Shown: positions 1 through 10,995, numbered from the stretch's first letter. The stretch is DNA of 64,000 bases from Persicaria tinctoria (GCA_037127255.1 JBANSL010000013.1:7504188-7568187); one strand, 5' to 3'. Notes: generated by a model from the sequence alone, not told the origin. Numbers and translations are program-made.

Positions 1-261
1 TTGAAAACCGGTTTACTTAAACCGGAACAATCCGATTTTCTATGAGCCGGTACAGCTTAGGCGACTGGGGCTATATATATATGGTCACGGTTCACGATTA
101 TGAGTGTTTGAAACTTGTCATCTACAATTACTTCAATAAAAAATAAAATAGAATGTGAGAATCGAATCGATCACAAACCTCTTGTTTCATAAAAGGTTTC
201 AAAAATCATGATCATATATACTTGCACGATTTTGAACGTATAAATATCAATGCGGTAAAAA
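1..261. other. AT-rich spacer, no gene seen
   Basis: No reading frame, RNA gene or clear repeat is visible. The stretch ends at the A that precedes the first Helitron. Confidence 0.6.
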
Positions 262-916
262 TCTATCTATATATACATATACTAAAACCGATACACAGTG
301 GCACGTTGTGGTTGATTCTAGATGAAAAATTAATAAAATAATATGTTGTTATCGTTTATAGAAAGTTATATAAGTCACAATCTATCTACATATTTTAGTT
401 AATTGACAAAAATATAAATAAAAATATATTTCATAGTCATACTTACCAAAAATATTAATAGATTAATATGTAATATTTGTAATGTGCTATATTATTTATA
501 TTTAGATTATTTTTTGGTGGAAAAATTTATTTATATCAAAATTAATTATTTAATCATTGTTATTTTATTTATATCTATATTGTTTATCGAGGCCAAAATA
601 AATTATTAAAATATTATGTAGCCACAATCCATCCGTGTGGATAGATAAACTAACGTATGTACTACATATTTAATACAAAAAGAATATTAAAATATTTTTA
701 AAAATAAACTATCTAATACCATATTACATGAGATTTATTTAACGATAGATTAGAAAAATATTTATATATAATATGCCGAACTAATTTTATTTATATCTAT
801 ATTATTTTTTGCTGGTAAAATTTATTTATATTTATATTTTTTTATTATAATCTATCTAGATTATTTATAATATTGTATTAATGTATTCTCCGTGCATGGG
901 ACAGGACCTACACTAG
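262..916 (+). mobile_element. Small non-autonomous Helitron
   Basis: The left end is TCTATCTATATATAC preceded by A (261). The right end is CTAG (913-916) followed by T (917). Helitrons insert between A and T, start with TC and end with CTRR. A weak stem with G.T pairs (around CCGTGCATGGG, 893-903) lies upstream of the end. The interior is AT-rich and non-coding, so the element cannot move by itself. Both ends resemble the Helitrons at 49.7-52.2 kb. No empty site is available here to prove the borders. Confidence 0.5.
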
Positions 917-1719
917 TTTCAGATAGAAACGAGAAAGGATAAAATTTAAAAATCACTACTACATAAACTATATATTTTGTATTAAATTAATTATCTAGTT
1001 AAATTTTAGGAAATTTAACCAAAAAGTATAGGTTAAGAAACCAGATTGAATTGAAAAAGATTTTTTAGGTTTCAATTAGAAAACCCTAGGAAAATCATTT
1101 TAAAAATTGACTAAAATAATTAAATATTAAAAATATTTTTCGACATGTTCTCGACTATAATTAGTATTGAGTCAATCGAACTTTAATGTTTCTATAAATA
1201 CATTGCACTTGAACTAATCCAACTTAAAAGTTGTTATGGCGCGCAATATATTGCACATATACATGCATATGTTATGTAGTGTTAAATCACACTTCATTTT
1301 GTGCCATATATGTCTACTCCTTTCTACAAATGTTATCACATGGTTTTGTTTCAAAAACAATTTAGTGTGTGGGGATGGGATGACCAATTTAATTTTAAAC
1401 GACGATAGATTTATAGTTGTTCTTGTATCAAAACGTGTGTTTGTGACGTTCATAATTATAGCTAGACATGGTCAAGAATCGAATCCGTCGGATCGACGGG
1501 TTCAGCTCACCTTACGGATTGAGATATCCCAACTCGGACTCTAACTCGTCAGGACCATGGTTCGGTGGGTTCATATGATCTGGTGGGTCACAGGTGGACT
1601 GTTGGTTTATTAAAAAAAAACTATTTTTAATTTGTTTTACTCTATTTAATAATAAAAAATAATGATATGAAAAGATTATATATTTTTCATATAATGTTAT
1701 TCATCTACTTTATTTCGAT
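917..1719. other. AT-rich spacer, no gene seen
   Basis: The short open frames at 1214-1544 resemble no known protein and have AT-rich, non-coding composition. A GC-richer patch near 1470-1600 (GGATCGACGGGTTC and neighbours) may be the edge of an old DNA transposon, but no terminal repeat was found. Confidence 0.5.
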
Positions 1720-1912
1720 GTGGGAGAAAAACATTAGAAAATTATGTATGTTTAATTCCATACCATTTTCCATCATCCACTTCGTTTTAATGTGAGAGAA
1801 AAATGTGGAAAGATTTTATATCTTCATATATACCACTTCGAGCTATCACCCACTTCATTTCGATGTGATAGAAAAACGTGAAAAGATTTTATATCTTCAT
1901 ACCACTTCCTTC
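1720..1912. repeat. Degenerate tandem repeat beside the LINE
   Basis: The words GAGAAAAA, AAAGATTTTATATCTTCAT and CCACTTC recur about every 70 bases (around 1797, 1869). A related copy lies on the other side of the LINE at 3953-4000. The LINE therefore seems to have inserted into a pre-existing local repeat, which hides its target site duplication. Confidence 0.5.
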
Positions 1913-3953
1913 TTCCATTACGATATACTTCTTTTTGTTGAAGCCTCGGTGGCGCAAGTTAAGGTGATTAGAGAATGTCTCGAGAGGTTTTGTGATGCCT
2001 CAGGTCAGAAGGTCAGTCTCCCGAAGTCCAAAGTTTTCGTCTCTCGGAATGTCAAGGAGGTTCTCCGGGATAGAATTCATAATGCAAGCGGGATCGATGT
2101 CACTGACGATCTCGGGAATTACTTGGGCATTCCGATTCTTCATAAACGCATCAAGGAAGGTACTTTCACACACATTTTTGAAAAAATTGCGTCTAAGCTG
2201 TCAGGGTGGAAAGCCTCTTTTGAATCTTGCAGGTCGGACCACGCTCGCTCGGGCTATCCTATCAGCCATTCCAGTCTATACAATGTCGTCTGTGTTGCTT
2301 CATGTGGTTGCTCGGCCTAATGAGCTTGGTGGTCTGGGGATTAAGCGGATGGAAGATCTCAATTTGGCGTTAGTGGCCAAACTTGGATGGAGACTCCTCA
2401 ATGGGGACGATGGTATTTAGGCGGATGTGCTCACTAGCAAATATGTGAGCAAAGCTCTTGGGATTTCAGCCGGTGCGTCTCCTGTTTGGAAAAGTATAAG
2501 AACAGCCACTGATCTGGTGCTTAAACCCAAGGTTAGATGGTGCCTCGGAGATGGTCAAACCATCCGTTTTTGGAAAGACAAATGGATTGAAGAAGCCCCC
2601 TTGGGCACTTCAAACCCCACTGCGGTTGCTTTGGGAGAAGACGAAGTGTTGGTCTCGGACCCGTGGGACGCGGAAAGGAGCTAGCGTTGGGAGGATTTTG
2701 CATCTCACCTCCCTGCGATGACCACTCTCAGAATTGCGGCTTCTGCAATCTCGGAAAAGGAGGACACTCTGAATTGACCACTTTGCAAGCTAGGATGGTG
2801 TGTATACCTCCAAGTCCGGATACGTCGCACTTGGATTGCTGAACGACTGGGCGACGGGAGACAAGGGTTTTTTCAAGGCTATTTGGAGGTTAGAGGTAAT
2901 GGAGAAGGTTAAATACTTCATTTGGACAGCGGCTAATGGAGGCATCTTGACGAACAAGGAGCGTCTCCGCATGCACCTTGGTAACTTTAATCTCTGTCCC
3001 TCCTTTTGTCTTTCTTGTGAATCTCTTACCCACCTTTTTCGGGATTTCACTATTGCGAAGACTTTCTGGATGTAGGTGGAAGGGACCCGAAAGAGGTCGG
3101 ACTTCTTCTATCTACCGTTTGCGGCATGGATTCGGGAAAACGTCGTGACTATTGTTGAGGAAAGTGGCGACCTGAGATGGAACGCTTTTTTCGCCATGGC
3201 TTTATGGAACCTCTAGAATTGAAGGAATGATTGCGTTTTCAGAGATGGACGGGCTGCTAAGCCCTCCCCGGAAACCTGCCGTCGGTATGCTCTTTACTAC
3301 AGAAACGCGAGGAGGAGGGCCCTGTGTACTGATGCGAAGAAGAAGTGTGGAGCTTCTGCTGTCAGATGGATGGCGCCGCCGGCTGGTTGGATTAAAGTTA
3401 GTACCGACGAGGCGGTGAAGGGCTCCGGGTTGGCCGTTGCTGGTGGTGTCTGTCGTAGCGAGACGGGTGACTGGCTTTCGGTCTTCACTTATAACATCGG
3501 AGCCTGCTCTGTTGTGAATGCCAAGTTGTGGGGTATTCTCAAGGGTCTTGAAATGGCTTGGTCTCAAGACTACAAGAAAGTGATCGTTGAAACAGACGCT
3601 TTGGATGCGATCAATATGCCGAAAAATGGGGTGCCCCCGTCGCATCCGAGTGCTAGCTTGGTGCTTAGTTGCCACGGTTTCCTAAGTAGGAGTTGGTCTG
3701 TCGAACTCCGTCATACTCGTCGGGAGGGGAACCAGCTCGCAGATTTCCTTGCTAGCCTTGCTCTATCCTCCCCGATTGGTTGTATTCCTTTAGTTTCTGC
3801 ACCTTTCGGTGCCCTTTGTTTCTTACAGTGTGATGCTCAAGGGGTCACTACGACCCGCTCGAGCGTTACCTAGCTGTTTGTCTTGTATACTCCACGGGTT
3901 TTTGAGGGCTCTTTCCCTCTCTAGTATTGCATTTCTTGTTTACCTAAAAAAAA
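1913..3953 (+). pseudogene. 5'-truncated, decayed LINE (L1-like) retrotransposon
   Basis: Three recognisable blocks follow each other across frame shifts and stops. 1921-2420 holds the end of the reverse transcriptase: a box resembling FADD followed by LLFVEAS, then SGQKVSLPKSKVF, YLGIPI and LSGWKA. 2800-3075 holds a zf-RVT zinc-binding block (FIWTAANGGILTNKERL, then CPSFCLSCESLTHLF). 3370-3873 holds an RNase H domain (GWIKVSTDEAV ... VETDALDAI ... REGNQLADFLA). The order is that of plant L1-type LINEs. The RNase H carries AKLWG where the family has a catalytic Glu (AELWG), so it is likely dead. The copy ends in an A-run near 3945 after a GAGGG/CCCTC stem. The first ORF and most of the RT are missing. 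Confidence 0.8.
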
Positions 3954-4932
3954 GGAGAGAAAATTATGAGAAGATAAATATATCTTCATGCCACTTCATT
4001 CTCAAACTTCATTAATGCCAATTTAGGAAATAAAACTTAAGTGAAGTGTGAGAAAATATGCATGATAATGGAATCATATATGTATCTTAACCTTAACCTC
4101 TCTATTTTCTCCATTTTCAGTGTGGGAAGATGTCTTGTCATCCCAATATTTACTTTTGTCCCAAATTGAAAATGAGGGAATAAAAGAAAGGATTCCAAAG
4201 CTATAAAAAAAATAGAAAAGAATAAGAAGATAAGATATTATGCATTGCATATTAGTTTATGTGTTATTATAAATTATTTTAAGAATAATGTACATAATTA
4301 TATACATAACATTATAAATTATAAATTTATTTCTTTTAAAAATAATCCTTTCAAAAAAAATGTTGGGTGATGGTTGACTCAACGGGTTAACCTGCCCTCG
4401 ACCTGAATTCATAACCTGCTCCCACGTTGATCCTTAAACACATAACCCGTTGGTGCATCTGGGGCTCATTTTGAATTTCGTTGAGTATTGCTCTTCAGTT
4501 GAGATTGACAATCTCATCAGTCAAGACGCTCTTAGACAACAGGTCAACCATTGATCCATTGGGTCACCGACCCATCCCAATCGCCATTGACCCGTGGGCA
4601 TGCCTGCTAATTATTGCTGAAAAGTTTACTACCTTGTGCATTTTAAGTTTTTAACACTTCATCTAATAATGTGGGTATTTATAACTTACGTATGTATAAT
4701 CTCTATTTTTACATTTGAGGTTAATATCAAATATTTCTCAAACACAATGGCAAACAACAATAAAAATAAATGGTCTTTTGTAACTATGCGATTATAAACG
4801 TTAATTAAATATGCATGCAATTTGTTTAATTAATAAATTAGCTATATCTTGGTTCAGATGAACTTGAGAGTTGAGGCCATGCCTATTCAAAATTAATCAA
4901 AATTCATCTCCCTTGGCGGTTTTGGTAGTTGT
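3954..4932. other. Intergenic AT-rich spacer
   Basis: No gene is seen. A GC-richer patch at 4370-4610 (ACTCAACGGGTTAACC, GACCCGTGGGCATG) may be remnant transposon sequence of unknown type. Confidence 0.5.
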
Positions 4933-5073
4933 TGATAGATTACATAGGTTTCATATTGTATAGTGGGCTAAAAGCCCGTTAAGGCCCAATACCTGTGTAA
5001 CCTATATATATATGTTATATCAATGAATGGAGACCCTCAAGGAGGACATTACAATCAATCTCATGATCTCACA
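4933..5073 (+). repeat. Copia-1 5' LTR
   Basis: It begins TGATAG and ends CTCACA (TG...CA). A TATATATAT stretch at about 5005-5013 could serve as TATA element. It holds the promoter and start of the genomic RNA by family knowledge. Confidence 0.95.
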
Positions 5074-5085
5074 TGGTATCACAGC
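5074..5085 (+). other. Copia-1 primer binding site
   Basis: TGGTATCACAGC directly follows the 5' LTR. It matches the usual initiator tRNA-Met site TGGTATCAGAGC except for one base (C for G). Confidence 0.85.
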
Positions 5086-5252
5086 CTAAGATCCAAAGAC
5101 CCAAAATTTTCTCTCTCCCCTTCTTCTAAAAACCCTAGCCTCCCCCCCCCCCCCTCTCCTTAGGCCGCCCCTCACCCCTCTCGGCCACCCCTAGCCGAGA
5201 TCAGTCCGCCACCTCCCCCTTGTGCCGCCACCCTTTTTCCCCCGTCGTCCTC

Positions 5253-5330
5253 AGGCGCGCCCGCGTCGTGCTCAGCGCGCCCGCGTCGCCCTCAGCGCGC
5301 CCACGTTGTCCTCAGCGCGCCCGCGTCACC
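5253..5330 (+). repeat. GC-rich 20-bp tandem repeat in Copia-1 leader
   Basis: Four copies of a 20-bp unit with core GCGCGCCCGCGT (starts 5255, 5275, 5295, 5315; the third is slightly changed) lie between the primer site and the gag start. The period of 20 would break a reading frame, so this is non-coding. The core recurs inside the coding regions of Copia-1 and Copia-3. Confidence 0.85.
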
Positions 5331-5378
5331 AGCCCTTCTCCCTCTCCACGCCGCCCTTAGCCCTCTCTTCTCGTCCCC

Positions 5379-8300
5379 ATGGCTAACCCACAACCTACCG
5401 ACCCTATTAAGCCGCCCTACCATTCCGCCCTAACCATCTCCAACATCAAAAATTGCATCCCTATCATTCTTGATCATGAGTCCAGTACCTACACCATGTG
5501 GTCGCACCTCTTCACGGCCCATGTTAAGGCTCATAAAGTCCTCCACCACATTGACTCCTCCGCTAACCGCCCTACAAGCGAAGACGACGATCTCTTCGCT
5601 CAACTTGACACCATTGTTCTTCAATGGATCTTTAACACCATCTCAAAAGATCTATTGACCACCATCCTTGACCCCAAAGACAACGCCTTGAAAGCTTGGA
5701 AGAAACTTCAGGATCTCTTTCAAGACAACAAGTCCACCCGTGCTGTCTATCTCGAGCACGAATTCTCAAGTTGCAAGCTTTCCTCCTTTCCGTCGATATC
5801 TGCCTACTGTCAGCACATCAAGACCCTGGCTGATCAGCTCGAAGCTGTCGACTCCAAACCCAGTGCCACCCGTCTTGTTCTTCAGGTTCTCTCTGGTCTC
5901 CCTTCTGAATACAACGCTGCTGCTACTCATATTCAGCAGACAGAGCCTCTCCCTACATTCGAGAAGACCCGGTCTCAACTGATCCTGGAGGAGACTCGCC
6001 TTCACCGTCAGACAACCAACGCCGCCAAAGACAAGACGGCGTTGGTCTCATCCAGTGACATCATCGAGCAACTCGCCCTCCAGCCTGGCAGCAGCAACGA
6101 TCAGCAAGGACCTAGAGGCGGCGGCCGCAGCGGCGGGCGCAGCGGCGGCCGCGGCAGAGGCCGCGGCGGCCGCAGCAACTGGCGCCCGCAGCAAAACGAT
6201 AACCGCCACCCCTCTTGGTACCCCAACCCTGGCTACCCTCCTTGGATGCCCTATGGCTACCCCGGTGCGTCGTTTCGTGGACCTGCCCCATATCCCAACC
6301 GCCAGCAGGGCTTGTTGGGTCCTGCTCCCCGTCCATCGTCCGATCAGGCATACCCGACTGATGTGCACAACGCCTTCTCTTCCATGCAGCTGACACCTCC
6401 TGACGGATCTTGGTACATGGACACTGGCGCTACCTCTCATATGACGAACTCCTCAGGTACTCTCTCATCTCTTTCTTTTAAGGGTCCTGCTCATTCTATT
6501 ATCGTTGGCAACGGTGGTCGCCTTGCTACTTCGGGCATTGGCCACACCACACTACCAACCCCTACCAATCCTTTGCACCTAAACAATGTCCTTATTGCCC
6601 CCAAACTTGTCAAAAACCTTATCTCTGTCCGTCGGTTTACCACTGACAATGATGTTTCTCTTGAGTTTGATCCGTTTGGTTTCTCTGTGAAGGATCTTAC
6701 TACGGGGGTTACTCGCCTGAGATGTAATAGCACTGGGGAGCTCTATCCTGTGTCGTCGCCTTCACCATCCAGCCCGTCAAGTCCAGTCGCCCTCTCGGCA
6801 TCATCATCCAGTCTTTGGCATGCTCGTCTTGGTCATCCCAGTCCTGCAGTTTTAGATTTACTTCGTTCTAAGAGTCTTGTCATTTGTAATAAAGCGCACC
6901 GCTCTAGTTTATGTTCGTCTTGTCAGTTAGGCAAGCATGCCAGACTTCCGTTTCAGCGATCTTTAAACGCTACTTTCGCACCTTTTGATATTATTCATAG
7001 TGATATTTGGACATCTCCTGTGCCTAGCAAGGAGGGTCATAAGTATTACCTTTTGTTTCTGGATGATTTTACACACTTCTTATGGGTTTTCCCTTTGCAC
7101 TTTAAATCTCAAGTGTTTCCTATCTTTGCCAAATTCCACGCTTACATCAAAACACATTTTCATGCCTCTGTCAAGTGTTTCCAATGCGACAATGGCCGCG
7201 AATTTGACAACAAGGATTTTCACACTTTCTTTAATACCAATGGAATCTCCTATCGCTTGTCCTGCCCCTACACCTCTCAACAAAATGGCAAAGTCGAACG
7301 AATCATCCGAACCATTACCAATATGATGCGCACCCTTCTTTTCCACGCATCCATTCCCCTCCTTTATTGGCCGTATGCCTTGGCCACCACATGCTACCTC
7401 CTCAACATACTCCCCTCAACCACCCTCAACCATCGCTCACCGTTTCAGGCATTGTATTGCACTATGCCTATATATGATCACCTTCGTACCTTTGGTTGCT
7501 TATGCTTCCCTAATCAGTCATCCACTGCCCCCCACAAGCTTCACCCACGTTCCACCCCTTGTGTCTTTCTTGGCTACCCGTCTGATCATCGCGGTTACAT
7601 TTGCCTCGATATCAAGACTCACAAGATCATTCTCTCTCGCCATGTCACCTTTGATGAGTCGCGATTTCCCTTCGCGTCTCCCACACCCCCTGTGTCGTCC
7701 ACAGAGTCTGAGTCACCATTTCCTCACTACATTCTTCCCCAGAGCTCTCCCGGTGCTCCTGTGTCTCCCCCTCCCCCAGCCCCCCCCCCCCCCCCGCCAC
7801 CATCCATCACCAGACCTCACACCCGCAGCGTCTCCGGTGTCTTCAGACCCCGACAGATCGTCTCCATGACCACCGACCATCACCCCGCTATACACCCCAC
7901 ATCCCCTCCACCAACATCCACGCCTCCCCTACGCGTGCCCGCGCCCCAAGTTGGCGCGCCCGCGTCCCGAGCTGGCGCGCCCGCGTCCCGAGCTGGCGCG
8001 CCCGCGTCCCGTGCTGGCGCGCCCGCGTCCCGTGCTGGCGCGCCCGCGTCCTTAGCCTCTCCTGCCCCCATCTTTCCCGACTCCCTTTCACCCTCTACCT
8101 CCACCCAGACCTCCCTCTCCCCCGTTCCCACCTCCCACAAAACAGCCCTCCTATACCCGAATTGGCAGGCGGCTATGCTCGACGAATACAGGGCCCTTAC
8201 GAAGAATGGTACTTGGGTTCTTGTGCCTCGCCCTCCTGAGGCGAACGTCATTCGCTGTATGTGGCTCTTCCGTCACAAGTTCCGCTCTGATGGGACATTG

Positions 8301-9671
8301 GAGCGCTACAAGGCCCGTCTGGTGGTTAACGGTAGATCTCAACAGGCCGGTATTGATTGTGATGAGACCTTCAGCCCTGTGGTCAAGCCTGCCACTATCC
8401 GAGTGGTCCTGAGTCTGGCTCTGTCGCGCAACTGGGGCATCCATCAGCTGGATGTCAAGAACGCCTTTCTGCATGGTCATCTGAATGAGACGGTTTACAT
8501 GTTTCAGCCTCCGGGGTTTGCTGATGCTGAGCGTCCACAGCATGTCTGTCTCCTCAAGCGCTCTCTGTATGGTCTGAAACAGGCTCCACGGGCATGGTTC
8601 CAGCGGTTTGCTTCTCATCTGCTCCGCTTGGGTTTCACTGGCAGCCGATCGGATACGTCTCTGTTTATCTATCGCAGAGGCTCGGACTTGGCTTTCCTGC
8701 TGCTCTATGTCGACGACATCATTCTCACCGCCTCTTCTGATGCTCTTCGAACGTCCATCGTCTCGAAGTTGAGTGCGGAATTCGCCATGTCTGATCTGGG
8801 TCCGCTGTCTTACTTCTTGGGGGTTGCCGTTCAGCGGCATGCGTCTGGTCTCTTTCTCTCACAGAGTAAGTATGCTGCTGAGATTGTTGCTCGGGCTAAG
8901 ATGGTCAACTGTAATCCCGTCGCCACCCCAGTCGACACATCCAACAAGCTCAGTGCTCATTCTGGTCCTTTGGTTGACGATCCGACATTGTATAGGAGCC
9001 TCGCTGGTGCTCTTCAGTATCTCACTTTCACTAGGCCTGATATCAGTTATGCCGTTCAGCAGATCTGCTTGTTCATGCATGCCCCTAGGGAACCTCACTT
9101 TCAGGCTTTGAAGCGGATCATTCGGTACATCAGCGGCACCCTAGAGCTCGGCACCACCATCACTCCTTCCTCTAGACTTGACCTTGTGGCTTACACTGAT
9201 GCGGATTGGGGTGGTTGTCCAGACACACGTCGCTCCACGTCTGGTTACTGTGTCTTCCTCAATGACACTCTTGTGTCCTGGTCCGCTAAGCGTCAGTCCG
9301 TCGTGTCTCGCTCCAGCGCTGAAGCCGAGTACAGGGGTGTTGCCAACGTTGTCTCCGAGTGCTCTTGGCTCCGCAATCTCCTGCTTGAGCTACGATGCCC
9401 CTTGCAGAAGGCCACTCTGGTCTACACTGATAACGTCTCCGCCGTCTACTTGGCTAGCAACCCAGTCCAGCACCAACGCACGAAGCACATTGAGCTTGAT
9501 CTCCACTTCGTCAGGGACAAGGTTGCCATTGGACATGTCCGCGTTCTACATGTCCCGTCCTCCTATCAGTACGCTGATATATTCACAAAGGGTTTACCTA
9601 GACAGTTATTCATTGATTTTCGATCCAGTCTCACTGTACGGACACCTCCCGTATCGACTGCGGGGGTTTGA
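5379..9671 (+). CDS. Copia-1 Gag-Pol polyprotein (1430 aa)
   Basis: One frame encodes all retrotransposon functions. Gag of the UBN2/gag_2 type occupies about residues 20-220. It is followed by an RG/GR-rich stretch (about 245-270) with no CCHC zinc knuckle. The protease motif is DTGA (about 347) and the GAG-pre-integrase motif is LWHARLGHP (about 478). The integrase catalytic residues lie in HSDIW (about 540), CDNGREF (about 603) and NGKVER (about 639). A proline-rich linker contains five RAGAPAS-like repeats (about 858-893) and a run of 16 C in the DNA (7780-7795). RT carries YVDD (about 1110). RNase H carries DADWGG (about 1274) and SAEAEYR. All catalytic motifs are present, so the protein looks functional. 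The TGA stop is formed by the first three bases of the 3' LTR. The ATG at 5379 is the first good start after the leader. Confidence 0.95.
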   Translation: MANPQPTDPIKPPYHSALTISNIKNCIPIILDHESSTYTMWSHLFTAHVKAHKVLHHIDSSANRPTSEDDDLFAQLDTIVLQWIFNTISKDLLTTILDPKDNALKAWKKLQDLFQDNKSTRAVYLEHEFSSCKLSSFPSISAYCQHIKTLADQLEAVDSKPSATRLVLQVLSGLPSEYNAAATHIQQTEPLPTFEKTRSQLILEETRLHRQTTNAAKDKTALVSSSDIIEQLALQPGSSNDQQGPRGGGRSGGRSGGRGRGRGGRSNWRPQQNDNRHPSWYPNPGYPPWMPYGYPGASFRGPAPYPNRQQGLLGPAPRPSSDQAYPTDVHNAFSSMQLTPPDGSWYMDTGATSHMTNSSGTLSSLSFKGPAHSIIVGNGGRLATSGIGHTTLPTPTNPLHLNNVLIAPKLVKNLISVRRFTTDNDVSLEFDPFGFSVKDLTTGVTRLRCNSTGELYPVSSPSPSSPSSPVALSASSSSLWHARLGHPSPAVLDLLRSKSLVICNKAHRSSLCSSCQLGKHARLPFQRSLNATFAPFDIIHSDIWTSPVPSKEGHKYYLLFLDDFTHFLWVFPLHFKSQVFPIFAKFHAYIKTHFHASVKCFQCDNGREFDNKDFHTFFNTNGISYRLSCPYTSQQNGKVERIIRTITNMMRTLLFHASIPLLYWPYALATTCYLLNILPSTTLNHRSPFQALYCTMPIYDHLRTFGCLCFPNQSSTAPHKLHPRSTPCVFLGYPSDHRGYICLDIKTHKIILSRHVTFDESRFPFASPTPPVSSTESESPFPHYILPQSSPGAPVSPPPPAPPPPPPPSITRPHTRSVSGVFRPRQIVSMTTDHHPAIHPTSPPPTSTPPLRVPAPQVGAPASRAGAPASRAGAPASRAGAPASRAGAPASLASPAPIFPDSLSPSTSTQTSLSPVPTSHKTALLYPNWQAAMLDEYRALTKNGTWVLVPRPPEANVIRCMWLFRHKFRSDGTLERYKARLVVNGRSQQAGIDCDETFSPVVKPATIRVVLSLALSRNWGIHQLDVKNAFLHGHLNETVYMFQPPGFADAERPQHVCLLKRSLYGLKQAPRAWFQRFASHLLRLGFTGSRSDTSLFIYRRGSDLAFLLLYVDDIILTASSDALRTSIVSKLSAEFAMSDLGPLSYFLGVAVQRHASGLFLSQSKYAAEIVARAKMVNCNPVATPVDTSNKLSAHSGPLVDDPTLYRSLAGALQYLTFTRPDISYAVQQICLFMHAPREPHFQALKRIIRYISGTLELGTTITPSSRLDLVAYTDADWGGCPDTRRSTSGYCVFLNDTLVSWSAKRQSVVSRSSAEAEYRGVANVVSECSWLRNLLLELRCPLQKATLVYTDNVSAVYLASNPVQHQRTKHIELDLHFVRDKVAIGHVRVLHVPSSYQYADIFTKGLPRQLFIDFRSSLTVRTPPVSTAGV
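7932..8057 (+). repeat. 21-bp minisatellite in the Copia-1 integrase-RT linker
   Basis: Five copies of a 21-bp unit beginning GGCGCGCCCGCG start at 7953, 7974, 7995, 8016 and 8037, with a degenerate copy before them. The unit keeps the frame and encodes seven residues (GAPASRA). The first 12 bases equal those of the Copia-3 linker repeat, while the remaining nine differ. Confidence 0.9.
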
Positions 9672-9809
9672 TAGATTACATAGGTTTCATATTGTACAGT
9701 GGGCTAAAAGCCCGTTAAGGCCCAATACCTGTGTAACCTATATATATATGTTATATCAATGAATGGAGACCCTCAAGGAGGACATTACAATCAATCTCAT
9801 GATCTCACA
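9669..9809 (+). repeat. Copia-1 3' LTR
   Basis: It is identical to the 5' LTR except for one base and is followed by the target duplication GTTGT (9810-9814). Its first three bases are the stop codon of the polyprotein. Confidence 0.95.
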
Positions 9810-10025
9810 GTTGTGAATTAGGATTCCATTCCTATTTTATTTGTTAATAAGGGCATAATTTCAATTTCAATTTTATTTATCACACGTGAACTTCAAGATT
9901 AATGAGCATCTCCAATATTTTTCACATATCAAATAAAACTATATATCGTCACCCCAAATGTGTCTCAACTAGTGGTTACGATTCATCATTATGTCTTTTT
10001 GTTAGCCGATAACTACCAATTAGCT

Positions 10026-10030
<5 letters not shown>

Positions 10031-10112
<82 letters not shown>
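10031..10112. repeat. (AT)n microsatellite
   Basis: An uninterrupted AT dinucleotide run of about 82 bases. Confidence 0.98.
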
Positions 10113-10115
<3 letters not shown>

Positions 10116-10916
10116 CCAAAATTTAATTTTAAAATACACTTAAGGATCTAAAGTATCGCTTATCAAAATTGTAAGAGTTGAGTAAAAAATTTATATATCC
10201 ACATGTTTATAAGATTCACTAATTTTTATTCAAAATTATTATATTTATATACCTACACAAAATAAACTTGTGTAAGAAAAAATTTTAATTCACATTTCCC
10301 AAATAAAATTGAAAAAATAATGCTTATACAAAAAATTGTGTCCCGTCCCATGTAATTTTTACTAAACGGGATCGGGATAGAATTTACTTTTTTTTTTCTT
10401 CTTGAATTGAATCTTGCACTGAACTTATCCCTCGCTGGAATGAGTCATATCTCTAATCTCTTGGAACCAGGATTTGCGGGATTTTTAGCCCCCTTACTAA
10501 AAATCTACCAAATATCACCAATGTCATATCACTAATATATCATTGTTGATAATTTTATATACATTGATCAATAACTTTTTTATTGCTTAAAATATATAAT
10601 TACAATAACTTTCAAAGTTACGGGTAAGAAAAAAAATTTTTAAAAAAATAAAACGGTCGACATGTTAGAAAAATAGAATGCCAAATGGTGCATGCATAGA
10701 CAATAAGCATCTAAGTAGTTACTTGATGTCCAACTCTCTTTCAACATCTCGGACTTCACGTGTGTGATATTAAAGTTTAATTGCAATGCTAATTAAATAA
10801 ATAATAACCATTATTTTAAGCAAAGATTATCAAGGCTTGTTAGTTAGTTCACTTGGCAACTATGTTATCTTGGTAACAACTAACAAGAAAGCATATAAGA
10901 TAACATATCTTCTTGG

Positions 10917-10918
<2 letters not shown>

Positions 10919-10991
<73 letters not shown>
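10919..10991. repeat. (AT)n microsatellite
   Basis: An uninterrupted AT dinucleotide run of about 73 bases. Confidence 0.98.

Positions 10992-10995
<4 letters not shown>

Larger units (their letters stand above)
4933..9809 (+). mobile_element. Copia-1: intact young Ty1/copia LTR retrotransposon
   Basis: The element has two 141-bp LTRs (4933-5073, 9669-9809) that differ at one base (T/C about 28 bases in). It is flanked by a 5-bp duplication GTTGT (4928-4932 and 9810-9814). A primer site TGGTATCACAGC abuts the 5' LTR, and a G-rich purine tract (GCGGGGGT) abuts the 3' LTR. One uninterrupted polyprotein frame fills the inside. LTR identity and the open frame point to a very recent insertion. 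The LTRs are unusually short. The lineage within Copia is not assigned. Confidence 0.96.

Noticed and set aside
7713..8251. Antisense open frames with GARQHGTRA-like repeats
   Set aside because: They are the reverse reading of the Copia-1 minisatellite inside a clear sense gene.
9960..10151. Open frame of Tyr-Ile repeats
   Set aside because: It is only the translation of an AT microsatellite.
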